Shown in pieces: positions 36,481 through 44,814 of a DNA stretch of 64,000 nt. The DNA is from Pseudomonas viridiflava (GTDB lineage: Bacteria > Pseudomonadota > Gammaproteobacteria > Pseudomonadales > Pseudomonadaceae). The number at the start of each line of letters is the position of its first letter. Position 1 is the stretch's first letter. Made by a program: the position numbers and the translations under genes. The DNA is taken from the NCBI RefSeq assembly GCF_900590755.1, contig NZ_UUOC01000032.1, forward strand, positions 1 through 64,000, given 5' to 3'. The notes beneath the pieces are model-generated. The model had not been told where the DNA came from. It did not search any database and saw nothing but the letters and a program-made list of their open reading frames with translations.

Positions 36481-37329
36481 TCAATCCGCCTGAACCGTGG
36501 TTTGCTGCTGCTCACCCAAACCTTCGATACCCAGACGCATCTTCTGACCCGCGCGCAGGAATACCGGATTCGGCTTGACCCCAAGGCCGACGCCCGGTGG
36601 GGTGCCGGTGGAGATGATGTCGCCGGGTTGCAGGGACATGCAGCGGCTCAGGTAGGCCACCAGTGCCGGGATCTGAAACACCAGAGTGCGGGTGTTGCCG
36701 TCCTGATAGCGATGGCCGTCCACTTCCAGCCAGAGGTTGAGCTGGTGCGGGTCGGTGACTTCATCGCGGGTCACCAGCCACGGGCCGATAGGGCCGAAGG
36801 TGTCGAAGCCCTTGCCTTTGTCCCAGGTGCCGCCGCGCTCCAGTTGCCATTCACGCTCGGACACATCGTTGATCACGCAATAGCCCGCCACATGATCCAT
36901 GGCGTTGCTTTCATCGATGTAGCGGCCGCCTTTGCCGATGACCACGCCCAGCTCGACTTCCCAGTCGGTCTTGGTCGAACCACGAGGGATTTCCACGTCG
37001 TCATTGGGGCCACAGATGGCGCTGGTGAATTTGCTGAAAATCACCGGCTCACTGGGCACCGGCATGTTGGACTCGGCAGCGTGGTCGGCGTAATTGAGGC
37101 CGATGCAGAGGAATTTGCCGACCTGGCCCACGCACGCGCCGATGCGCGGAGAACCGCTGACCAGCGGCAGGCTTTCGGGGTCGAGTTTGCTCAGGGCGCT
37201 CAGGCTGGCGGGTTCGAGAGCGCTGCCCGCCACGTCAGAAATATGAGCCGACAAATCGCGGATTTGCCCTTGGGCGTCCAGCAAACCGGGTTTTTCCTGG
37301 CCTTTTTCGCCATAGCGCAGCAATTTCAT
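36481..37329 (-). CDS. Fumarylacetoacetate hydrolase-family enzyme (2,4-diketo-3-deoxy sugar acid hydrolase type)
   Basis: The 282-residue protein has an N-terminal extension and the FAH fold: FLCIGLNYADHAAES (about 72-86), FSKFTSAICGPNDDVEIPRGS, the metal-binding DWEVELGVVIGKGGRYI (about 120-136) and a D at DIISTGTPPGVGLG. The family members closest by motif cleave 2,4-diketo-3-deoxy-L-fuconate or -rhamnonate to pyruvate and lactate. The partner SDR gene lies 40 bases upstream. Ureidoglycolate lyase is another label often given to this type. Confidence 0.82.
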   Translation of the reverse strand: MKLLRYGEKGQEKPGLLDAQGQIRDLSAHISDVAGSALEPASLSALSKLDPESLPLVSGSPRIGACVGQVGKFLCIGLNYADHAAESNMPVPSEPVIFSKFTSAICGPNDDVEIPRGSTKTDWEVELGVVIGKGGRYIDESNAMDHVAGYCVINDVSEREWQLERGGTWDKGKGFDTFGPIGPWLVTRDEVTDPHQLNLWLEVDGHRYQDGNTRTLVFQIPALVAYLSRCMSLQPGDIISTGTPPGVGLGVKPNPVFLRAGQKMRLGIEGLGEQQQTTVQAD

Positions 37330-37369
37330 AAGGGGATTCCCTGTGTTCGAAAAGGATTAAAAGTAAGGC

Positions 37370-38110
37370 TCAGACGCTCATGCCGCCATCGATGATGTGC
37401 ACACCGCCGGTGGTGTACGCGCTGGCGTCACTGGCAAGATACAGCGCCAGCCGGGCGATTTCCTCTGGCGTGCCGAGACGGCCCATCGGTTGGCGGTCGA
37501 CAAAGGCTTGATAGACCTCGGCTTCGGTGCGGCCCTGTTCACGGGCCTGCTCGGCGATGCGCTGGCGCAGAGAAGGGGAGTCGACGGTGCCGGGGCAGAT
37601 GGCGTTGCAGCGGATGCCTTTGCTGACGTAGTCGGTGGCCACTGATTTGGTCAGGCCGATCACGGCGGCCTTGCTGGCGGTGTAGGCGAAGCGGTTGGGC
37701 ACGCCTTTGACGCTGGAGGCCACCGACGCCATGTTGACGATGCTGCCGCCACCTGCGGCCAGCATGCCCGGTAGAAACGCGCGGATCATTCGGTACATGG
37801 CGGTAACGTTCAGATCGAAGGAAAACTGCCAGGCCTGTTCGTCGCAATCGAGCAGGGCACCGCTGTGCACGTAGCCTGCGCAATTGAACAGCACATCAAT
37901 CGTGCCCACCTGTTGGCGAATCGAGTCAATGGCCGATGAATCGGTGACGTCCAGTTGCAAGGCCTGAATGCCGGGGATGTCCTGGAGCGCTTCGATGTGC
38001 AGGTCGGTGGCGATGACATGGGCTCCAGCTGCCTGGAAGGCCAGCACCGAAGCGCGGCCAATGCCTTGCGCCGCCGCGGTAATCAGAACGCGTTTGTTGG
38101 CGAGGTTCAT
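37370..38110 (-). CDS. Short-chain dehydrogenase (2-keto-3-deoxy-L-fuconate dehydrogenase-like)
   Basis: The 246-residue protein has the TAAAQGIGRAS cofactor motif (about 11-21), NCAGYVHSG, the catalytic Ser near MASVASS, YTASK (YxxxK, about 150) and an intact C-terminus IIDGGMSV. The pattern and the FAH partner fit the deoxy-sugar acid dehydrogenase that makes the 2,4-diketo acid. ATGs at 38110 and 38122 are both possible; 38110 is 11 bases after a GGA. It is the first gene of the operon, divergent from lysR. Confidence 0.82.
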   Translation of the reverse strand: MNLANKRVLITAAAQGIGRASVLAFQAAGAHVIATDLHIEALQDIPGIQALQLDVTDSSAIDSIRQQVGTIDVLFNCAGYVHSGALLDCDEQAWQFSFDLNVTAMYRMIRAFLPGMLAAGGGSIVNMASVASSVKGVPNRFAYTASKAAVIGLTKSVATDYVSKGIRCNAICPGTVDSPSLRQRIAEQAREQGRTEAEVYQAFVDRQPMGRLGTPEEIARLALYLASDASAYTTGGVHIIDGGMSV

Positions 38111-38180
38111 GTGGATGTCCATTGTTATTGTTTGCGACGCCAATACCCTAGGGCGGGTTGCCGATAATCGCCAATGAGAT

Positions 38181-38196
38181 ATTCTCAAGGCCTAAT
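38181..38196. promoter_or_regulatory. LysR-type operator candidate in the divergent promoter
   Basis: ATTCTCAAGGCCTAAT has the T-N11-A spacing with ATT/AAT ends. It lies 17 bases before the lysR start codon and about 70 before the SDR gene, where an autoregulatory site is expected. Confidence 0.5.
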
Positions 38197-38212
38197 AACA
38201 GGAGGTTATCGA

Positions 38213-39169
38213 ATGACCGATGTGGGCTTCAGGCAATTGTGCAATTGGCTTCGCTTTCGGCACTTGGTGCTGATCGACAATCTGGCCCGCACGCAAAACA
38301 TGCACGCCACCGCCGAGGCGATGAACATCAGCCAGCCAGCGGTCAGCAAGATGCTGCGCGAGATCGAGAATCAGCTGGGTTTCGCCCTGTTCCAGCGCCT
38401 GCCGCGCAGCATGTCGCCCACCGATCTGGGTAGTCACGTGGCCCGTTATGCGCAGATCGCTCTTAATGACGCCGAGCATTTTGTCGGCCAGGTCAACCAC
38501 CTGCGCCAGGGTGGGCACGGTCTGCTGAAGATCGGCACTATCTTCGCGCCGACGTCTGTGGCGCTGCCAGCGGCGATTGTCGGGGTCAAGCAACGCTGGC
38601 CGCTGCTGACTCTGGACATTCTGGAAGGCACCAGCGCCAATCTGCTGACCATGCTGGAGCACAAGCAGCTGGACCTGGTGATTGCCCGGTTTACTCTCGA
38701 CAGCCACCGCAAACTGTTCGACTTCCAGCCGCTGGCGCCGGAGCCGCTGTGCCTGGTCACCGGCAGTCAGCATCCACTGGCGGGGGCTCGTGAACTGCCC
38801 CTGGCGGAATTGGGCAGTTGGCCCTGGATTGTCTATCCCGCAGGTACGCCCATGCGAGCTCGACTGGAGCGGGCGTTTGCCGAGGCGGGGATGCAGACCC
38901 CGGAAAATACCGTGGAAACCAGCTCCATGCAGACCACCCTGCAACTGCTGCAAACCGCACCGATGGTGGCGATGCTGGCTGAATCCATGGTCGGCCCGGA
39001 CATGCAGGCCGGTCGCCTTACCCGACTGGCGTTGCCGTTCCCCCTGGTGCTGGCTGATTACGGCATCATCACCCGACGCAACGAAACCCCTGGCTGGTCC
39101 GCACAGGCGTTCATCGAAGAGCTGCTGTGCGGCGCCGATACACTGAGAAGCGCCCGCCAGACACCTTGA
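38213..39169 (+). CDS. LysR-family regulator of the sugar-acid cluster
   Basis: The 318-residue protein has an N-terminal helix-turn-helix (LARTQNMHATAEAMNISQPAVSKMLREIENQLG, about 23-55) and a LysR substrate-binding domain; the sequence is of the GalR/TSR/CynR-like group. AGGAGG lies 8 bases before the ATG at 38213, so the upstream in-frame ATG at 38174 is rejected. It is divergent from the SDR-FAH-DenD-MFS operon and followed by a second MFS gene, and probably controls both. Confidence 0.9.
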   Translation: MTDVGFRQLCNWLRFRHLVLIDNLARTQNMHATAEAMNISQPAVSKMLREIENQLGFALFQRLPRSMSPTDLGSHVARYAQIALNDAEHFVGQVNHLRQGGHGLLKIGTIFAPTSVALPAAIVGVKQRWPLLTLDILEGTSANLLTMLEHKQLDLVIARFTLDSHRKLFDFQPLAPEPLCLVTGSQHPLAGARELPLAELGSWPWIVYPAGTPMRARLERAFAEAGMQTPENTVETSSMQTTLQLLQTAPMVAMLAESMVGPDMQAGRLTRLALPFPLVLADYGIITRRNETPGWSAQAFIEELLCGADTLRSARQTP

Positions 39170-39184
39170 TAACCCTTGGTTATC
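39168..39184. promoter_or_regulatory. Perfect palindrome with T-N11-A core before the second MFS gene
   Basis: GATAACC-CTT-GGTTATC overlaps the lysR stop codon and lies 114 bases upstream of the MFS start. It is a good candidate for LysR binding at the transporter promoter. Confidence 0.6.
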
Positions 39185-39297
39185 GTTTGATGGAATCTCG
39201 TCATTGGGCACTTTGCGATCCGCCGACTAGAGTGACCGGCGCCCCACCTCGCCAATCTGGGCCGGGTAGGGGCGCCAACCGCTCATAAGAGGCGCGC

Positions 39298-40581
39298 ATG
39301 AGAACAATAAAAAGCTACAAGACGCTGACGATTCTGTTCCTGTTTCTGATTGGCGTAGTCAACTATCTGGACCGCAGTGCGCTGTCCATTGCCAACACTT
39401 CCATCCAGAAAGACCTGGCCATCAGCCCTATGCAAATGGGCATCATGCTCTCGGCTTTCTCTATCGCCTACGCCTTCTCCCAATTGCCCTTGGGTGCCCT
39501 TATCGACAAGTTGGGCAGCAAGCTGGCGCTGGGCGGTTCGCTGATTGTCTGGTCCGTTGCCCAGGCGGCTTTTGGCCTGTTCAGCAGCTATGGGCATCTG
39601 GTTGCCTTGCGAGTCATGCTGGGGATTGGCGAAGCGCCGGTCTTCCCGTCCGCAGCCAAAGCCCTTTCCGAGTGGTTCGATACTCAAGAGCGTGGCACCG
39701 CGACCGGCTGGGTCTGGTCTTCGACCTGCATCGGACCGTGCCTGGCACCGCCTTTGTTGACCTTGTTCATGGTGCATCTGGGCTGGCGCGGGATGTTTAT
39801 CCTGACTGGCGTCATCGGTTTGGTGCTAGCGGCGTGCTGGTTCGCGTTTTACAAAAGCAAGGCGCAATACATGGCTGAAACAGGTCGCGCCGAGCCGGTT
39901 CCTGTGGCTGCGCAACCCGTAAAAGCGCCACGGATGCGCTGGACGGCATTGTTCAAGGAGCGCAACACCTGGGGTGCGTTTCTGGGTTTCATGGGCGTGA
40001 TCTACATGATCTGGCTCAACCTGACCTGGCTGCCAGGGTATTTCGAGAAAGAACATGGCCTAGACCTGTATCGCACCGCCTGGGTGGTGTCGCTGGCCTA
40101 CCTGTTTGGTGCGCTGGGCACCATCATCGCGGGCAAGGCGTGCGACAAGCTGGTTGCCCGAGGCATGAAGGTCCTCGCCAGCCGCAAATTGATGGTGATC
40201 ATGGGACTGGTCGGCGGGGCGTTTTTTACCCTGATCGTGGCCTTCACCACCAATGTCGTCGCCTGCGTGGTGCTGCTGTGCCTGACCATGTTCTTCATCA
40301 ACATCTCCAGCGCTACGGCCTGGATGATTGTGAACACCATCGTGCCGTCGGAGCGGGTGGCGTCATTCGGCTCGATCCAGAATTTCGGCGGTTATCTGGC
40401 GGGCTCCATCGCGCCGATCCTCACCGGATTCAGCGTGCAGCAGAGCGGCTCGTTTTCATCGGCCTTCGTGATCAGCGCCGTCGTGGCCGCCTGTTCGGCC
40501 ATGGCTTACTTCCTGTTGTTGAAGGAGCCAGTGGTCAAAGAACCGGTGGTGAGTGGGGTGGTGGGGCAGACGGCGGGGTGA
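39298..40581 (+). CDS. ACS-family MFS transporter (second copy in the cluster)
   Basis: The 427-residue protein has 12 membrane segments, with GVVNYLDRSALSIANTSIQKDL (about 19-40) and the loop ALSEWFDTQERGTATG (about 123-138) typical of glucarate/galactonate/phthalate permeases. AGAGGC lies before the ATG. The gene follows lysR with a palindromic operator between. It differs clearly in sequence from the transporter at 33714-35087, so the cluster has two uptake routes or two substrates. Confidence 0.85.
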   Translation: MRTIKSYKTLTILFLFLIGVVNYLDRSALSIANTSIQKDLAISPMQMGIMLSAFSIAYAFSQLPLGALIDKLGSKLALGGSLIVWSVAQAAFGLFSSYGHLVALRVMLGIGEAPVFPSAAKALSEWFDTQERGTATGWVWSSTCIGPCLAPPLLTLFMVHLGWRGMFILTGVIGLVLAACWFAFYKSKAQYMAETGRAEPVPVAAQPVKAPRMRWTALFKERNTWGAFLGFMGVIYMIWLNLTWLPGYFEKEHGLDLYRTAWVVSLAYLFGALGTIIAGKACDKLVARGMKVLASRKLMVIMGLVGGAFFTLIVAFTTNVVACVVLLCLTMFFINISSATAWMIVNTIVPSERVASFGSIQNFGGYLAGSIAPILTGFSVQQSGSFSSAFVISAVVAACSAMAYFLLLKEPVVKEPVVSGVVGQTAG

Positions 40582-40601
40582 TTGGTCAGGACTGCGCTAT
40601 T

Positions 40602-40872
40602 CGCAGTCTTCGCCAGCTCCTATCGAACATGGTGTAACTGCGAAGTTTTTTCTGTAGGAGTGAGCTTGCTCGCGATAAAGTCGGAACGACTTTCCTGTAA
40701 TGGTAAGTCCAGCTGTTTTAACGACTGCTTCGCAGCCGATCGCGAGCAAGCTCACTCCTACAGGATATGTGGGGTTTTCAGGAGCACCGCCGTTCCGTCG
40801 GAGATTACGAAGACTGCGAAAGCCGTTCACTTGGCACAGCGCAATTCGCAGCCTTCGGCAGCTCCTACAGAT
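40602..40872. repeat. Cluster of REP-type elements
   Basis: The gap 40582-40897 holds a single arm (CAGTCTTCGCCAGCTCCTAT, 40604), a full element at 40650-40765 (TCTGTAGGAGTGAGCTTGCT to CACTCCTACAGGA), and a third at about 40782-40872 ending GCAGCTCCTACAG. The middle one repeats the inner sequence of the element at 16699-16824. Confidence 0.85.
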
Positions 40873-40897
40873 CATTTTTCATGTTTGTGGCCACTGA

Positions 40898-41134
40898 TCA
40901 GGCCTGCACAGCCCGCGTTTTCGGGCCGACGAAGATCCAGGCGAGCAGACTGATGACCGGCACGAAGACCAGCATCAGAATCCACAGGCATTTGCTTTCC
41001 CGGCTTGCGTCACTCTTCACAACGCGTATTACTGCCCAGAATTCGAGCACTACCAGAATCGCGGCAAAGACACTCCAGAAAATCGGGAGGTTCATAATCG
41101 CCGCTAATACATTCCAGCTCTCTGAGTTTCCCAT
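40898..41134 (-). CDS. Small membrane protein with PLDc_N-type domain
   Basis: The 78-residue protein has two membrane segments with W-A-V-I-R-V-V-K between and CLWILMLVFVPVISLLAWIFVGP at the end. This is the pattern of the phospholipase D nuclease N-terminal domain that is found alone in many small proteins or in front of cardiolipin synthases. GAGG precedes the ATG at 41134; four more residues are possible. The function is unknown. Confidence 0.72.
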   Translation of the reverse strand: MGNSESWNVLAAIMNLPIFWSVFAAILVVLEFWAVIRVVKSDASRESKCLWILMLVFVPVISLLAWIFVGPKTRAVQA

Positions 41135-41211
41135 GGCACACCTCATACGTGGTCGTTAAACGTTAGTCCTCCAAGGCTTCGCAAGGGTTCATTAATTGTG
41201 CCGGGCGGTGT

Positions 41212-41775
41212 TCAGGGGCAATGGCCGGGTGCCGTGTTGCTGGCCTTGCTGATGATCGCCGCCAGCCGACGCAAGTTGGTTTGTTGGGCAAGGACCAGGT
41301 CCTCTACTTCCACGCCTGCCGGTGTTTGCAGCAGGCTTCGGCAATTGAGCTCACTCGCCGCCGAGCCAGATGATTGATCGGCCCGCACGCGCCACCGGCT
41401 GTCCAGCAACGCGTACTGGCCGGGGACCAGATCGAAGCGTTGCACTTCAAGCCGCAGGCTGGTTTTTGCCCTGCCACGGGTCTGGACATGCAACAGATTG
41501 GTCAGCGCGTTTTGCACTTCGTCTGCAAGGCTTGCGCCCCACCAGTCGGTTTCCAGAATGACCAGGCCGTTTGTCCCCTGGCGGACAACAATCTGCGAGC
41601 GATCCACCTGGGCGGGCACGGTCACCCGCTCGACCTGCAATTCATTGTTCAGATGCTCTGTCCCGGCAGCGCTGGCGGCCAATGGCGTCAGCGTGTGGTA
41701 ATGCACCGGATCGCTGCGGCAAGCCATCATCAGCAGGCTGGCGATAAGCAGTGATACGTGAAGGCGGGCACTCAT
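41212..41775 (-). CDS. pqiC: PqiC-type lipoprotein
   Basis: The 187-residue protein has a signal peptide with lipobox LMMAC at about 15-19. The start HYHTLTPL and the middle VERVTVPAQVDRSQIVVR, VILETDWWGASLADEVQNAL are the ABC-type transport auxiliary lipoprotein (DUF330) pattern. PqiC sits in the outer membrane and forms a ring that receives the PqiB tube. It lies 13 bases after the pqiB stop. Confidence 0.9.
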   Translation of the reverse strand: MSARLHVSLLIASLLMMACRSDPVHYHTLTPLAASAAGTEHLNNELQVERVTVPAQVDRSQIVVRQGTNGLVILETDWWGASLADEVQNALTNLLHVQTRGRAKTSLRLEVQRFDLVPGQYALLDSRWRVRADQSSGSAASELNCRSLLQTPAGVEVEDLVLAQQTNLRRLAAIISKASNTAPGHCP

Positions 41776-41788
41776 CTGGATGTCCTGC

Positions 41789-43423
41789 TCAAGGGGAAGG
41801 GGCTTCGTAGCGTGCGTCTTTCGGCCGACCCCGAATCAAAGACTCGGGATGCCGGTTCAGGTAGTCGGAAAGATCGCGCAACGAGCGCGACATGCGCCCC
41901 AGCTCCTCAATCGCGTCGCCCAGTTGCTCGCGTTGAGGTGAGCCTTCGGCCAGGGTCGAATTCGCGGATTTCAAGGTTGTTCGCATGTCGTCCAGCGTGG
42001 ATCGAATGCCCGGCAGGGTTTGCCCGTTGAATTGTTTCAGCCCGGTGCGCAGCTCATTGAGGCTGCCTTCCAGACTGGAGGCAATGCGTTCCATGGGCAG
42101 TCTGGAAATCTTGTCCACCACGGCCTGCAATTGTTCCTGCAACAGTTCAAGACTGCCGGGCACAGTGGGCAGCATCACTGGCCTGGCTTGCGGATCGAAC
42201 ACGACTTTCGCTGCGTTGGGATAGAAATCCAGGGATATGTACAACTGGCCGGTGAGAAGGTTTCCCGAGCGGGCCTGGGCGCGCAAACCATGTTCGATAA
42301 AGTTGCCGATGATCCGGATGCCGCCTTCCAGGTCTTCAGGGTCATGTTTGAGCACGGCCAGCATTTTCTGGTGCGCCTGACCGAGACTTTCCGGGTAGAT
42401 CACGATGCCCACCAGAATCGGGAAGCTGTTGGTCTTGACGTCGAAATCCAGGTTTACCGTAACCACTTTGCCAATTTCCACCCCCTGAAATTCCACAGGC
42501 GCATCGACTTTCAAACCTCTGAGTGCCTGATCAAAACGCAGGGTCAGAAATTGCGCTTTGCCCGGCGGCGGGGCGAGGGCGGTCTCGGCGTCGGTAAACA
42601 GCTCGAAGCGGGTTCCCTGAATGGCTCCGGCAGCGGCAGGCCCATATTCCGGGGCGCCGAATGCGATGCCGCCAATCAGCAAAGCCGAGAGGGATTCGGT
42701 CTTCACGGAAATGCCCCCCGCGCTGACGTCGAGATCAATACCACTGGCATTCCAGAAGCGCGTATTGCCCGTGACGTAGGCGTCGTGGGGCGCGTTGACG
42801 AATACTTCGACGTCGACCCCATTGCCATCTTCATCCAGTGCGTAGCCCACCACCTGGCCGACAGGGATTTTGCGGTAGTAAACGGGTGAGCCTATGTCCA
42901 GCGAGGCCAGGTCTTTGGTGGTCAATGTAAAGCGCTTGCCAGGTTCGCCGTAGGTCACCGGCGGCGGTGCTTCCAGGCCGACAAAGTCCTTTATCGTGCG
43001 CTGTGCTTCACCTGGATCAGCGCCGATGAACGCGCCGGAGAGCAGGGTATCAATGCCTGACACGCCGCCCGCGCCGATCCTCGGCCGTACCACCCAGAAT
43101 CGTGAATCTTCCCGAGTGAAGGACGAAGTCCGTTTGGCGAGTTTGACCGTGGCAGTGACGCTTTTCTGGTCTTCGCTCAGCTCCACCTCCGACACTTGAC
43201 CGATCACCACATTGCGGTATTTGACCTGAGTTTTTTCAGCGGCCAGGCCTTCGCCCGTCTTGAACGAAATAGTGATCTCCGGGCCCGCCTGCAGTCGGTG
43301 ATGCACCACCAGCGAAATACCCACCAGCAGCGCAATGATCGGCACGATCCACACCAGTGACACGCTCCAGCGCCCGGATGTTTTGACTGTGCCCGTTTGC
43401 GGCTGTGTGCTTTCAAGGGCCAT
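41789..43423 (-). CDS. pqiB: PqiB, MCE-domain lipid transport tube
   Basis: The 544-residue protein has one N-terminal membrane segment (about 23-41) and three MCE (MlaD) domains at about 45-135, 160-225 and 285-390, followed by a long helical C-terminus (about 430-530) that forms the needle in E. coli PqiB. It overlaps the second pqiA-like gene by 11 nt. It is part of the intermembrane lipid transport system, with PqiA as inner-membrane partner. Confidence 0.93.
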   Translation of the reverse strand: MALESTQPQTGTVKTSGRWSVSLVWIVPIIALLVGISLVVHHRLQAGPEITISFKTGEGLAAEKTQVKYRNVVIGQVSEVELSEDQKSVTATVKLAKRTSSFTREDSRFWVVRPRIGAGGVSGIDTLLSGAFIGADPGEAQRTIKDFVGLEAPPPVTYGEPGKRFTLTTKDLASLDIGSPVYYRKIPVGQVVGYALDEDGNGVDVEVFVNAPHDAYVTGNTRFWNASGIDLDVSAGGISVKTESLSALLIGGIAFGAPEYGPAAAGAIQGTRFELFTDAETALAPPPGKAQFLTLRFDQALRGLKVDAPVEFQGVEIGKVVTVNLDFDVKTNSFPILVGIVIYPESLGQAHQKMLAVLKHDPEDLEGGIRIIGNFIEHGLRAQARSGNLLTGQLYISLDFYPNAAKVVFDPQARPVMLPTVPGSLELLQEQLQAVVDKISRLPMERIASSLEGSLNELRTGLKQFNGQTLPGIRSTLDDMRTTLKSANSTLAEGSPQREQLGDAIEELGRMSRSLRDLSDYLNRHPESLIRGRPKDARYEAPSP

Positions 43424-44060
43424 GGCCGGGCTCCTTGTCCTGTAAGGGCAGCCAGATCAGACGCGGATCGAAACTCATGGCCGAGAACATGGTGAACATC
43501 ACCACCATGCCGAAAAACAGAATGCCGATCCGGGGTTCGATAGTGCCCAACGCGTCGAACTTCACCAGCGCGGCCACCAGCGCCACGACCATCACGTCGA
43601 GCATCGACCAGTAGCCCACCAGCTCGACCATACGAAACAGCGTCGAACGTTGTCGGCACGCCCAACTGCTGCGCCGCTGGGAAGTCACCAGCAGCATCGT
43701 CAACACGCCGAACTTGATGGCCGGCACGCCGATGCTGGCAATGAAAATGATCAGGGCAATGTCCCAGGCACCGGCTTCCCAGAATTCCAGCACGCCGCTG
43801 ATGATCGTGCTGTCGGCGCCGCTGCCGAGCATGCTGGTGTTCATCACGGGCAGCAGGTTCGCTGGGATATACAGAACCAGTGCAGCCAGCAGATACGCCC
43901 AGGTGCGGTTCAGTGAGTCGGGTTTGATCGTGTGCAACGCGGCACCGCAGCGGTCGCAATGCTGTGGATGCTGGGTGATGTCACAGGCTCGGCTGCAGCT
44001 GTGGCAGAGACACAGCTGCAGATCTGCTGCCCGCAGGGGCGGGTTCACGTTTGATCCCAC
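43413..44060 (-). CDS. pqiA: PqiA-like protein, second half-length copy
   Basis: The 215-residue protein has an N-terminal zinc-ribbon-like Cys set (CLCHSCSRACD and HCDRCGAAL, about 16-45) and four membrane segments (about 53-73, 100-125, 145-165, 175-195) with the PqiA motif YIPANLLPVMNTSMLG. E. coli PqiA is a single chain of two such halves; here the halves are separate genes. It overlaps the neighbouring half gene by 16 nt. Confidence 0.9.
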   Translation of the reverse strand: MGSNVNPPLRAADLQLCLCHSCSRACDITQHPQHCDRCGAALHTIKPDSLNRTWAYLLAALVLYIPANLLPVMNTSMLGSGADSTIISGVLEFWEAGAWDIALIIFIASIGVPAIKFGVLTMLLVTSQRRSSWACRQRSTLFRMVELVGYWSMLDVMVVALVAALVKFDALGTIEPRIGILFFGMVVMFTMFSAMSFDPRLIWLPLQDKEPGHGP

Positions 44061-44641
44061 AGCGCCCGGACGTCGCGTCCGGCGATCTTGATCATCAGAA
44101 TACTCAGCGCGGCCAGGGCCAACAGCCCGATACCGGGTACGACGTCCAGCAGCCCAGCAAGTTTGAAGACCGCAACCATGGCCCCTAGCAGGCAGACTTC
44201 AAGCATGCTCCAGGGCCGCAATGATTCAAGCCAGCGCATGCAAAATCCAAAGGCAGGTGAACGCTGTTTCGCCATGGCAAATGCCAGTACCCAGATCAGC
44301 AATATGACTTGAAGCACCGGCGCAATGATAATTGCGACGGCAGCCACCAGGGCCATAAAGGTGATAGGCCCTTCGCTGAGAGCAACAACAGAGTCCCATA
44401 ACGTTGCGGAATTATGTAAGCCCTGCAAGCTGATGCTCATCACCGGATATAAGTTGGCAAATACCAAAAGTATTCCGGCGGTGACGCATAATGCCATTCG
44501 TTGCTGCAGGGTCAGCCCCGTGTAGCGCTGGATGACCGCGCCACAGCAGGCGCAGCAGGCTTTTTGCCGTTTAACCAGCGGTGCGGTTTGGTAAACCGAG
44601 TCGCAATACTCACAGATGATCAATGAGTCAATCGAGCGCAT
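44045..44641 (-). CDS. pqiA: PqiA-like protein, first half-length copy
   Basis: The 198-residue protein has an N-terminal Cys set (CEYCDSVYQ and CCACCGAVI, about 10-40) and four membrane segments, with the matching motif VFANLYPVMSISLQG near 60-75. It is the first gene of the pqi operon and probably pairs with the second half to make the PqiA unit. A good sigma-70-like promoter lies about 45 bases upstream. Confidence 0.9.
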   Translation of the reverse strand: MRSIDSLIICEYCDSVYQTAPLVKRQKACCACCGAVIQRYTGLTLQQRMALCVTAGILLVFANLYPVMSISLQGLHNSATLWDSVVALSEGPITFMALVAAVAIIIAPVLQVILLIWVLAFAMAKQRSPAFGFCMRWLESLRPWSMLEVCLLGAMVAVFKLAGLLDVVPGIGLLALAALSILMIKIAGRDVRALWDQT

Positions 44642-44683
44642 AAGCGTGCCTGAATAAGGGCGGGGCGGCTAAGTTGAATAGTT

Positions 44684-44711
44684 AATATAGAAGTCTCTGG
44701 ATAATAGGCAA
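44684..44711 (-). promoter_or_regulatory. Sigma-70-type promoter candidate for the pqi operon
   Basis: On the minus strand TTGCCT and TATATT are 16 bases apart, ending 43 bases before the start codon at 44641. The surrounding gap (44642-44814) is AT-rich. Confidence 0.55.
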
Positions 44712-44814
44712 GGGCGGTTTAATAAACTGTTACTGCTACGGCATGTAAGCAGGTTGTTTGTTATTTCGAAAATATATATGGCAAGTTGCTATGGCGCGCT
44801 TCAGATAATGTTGT

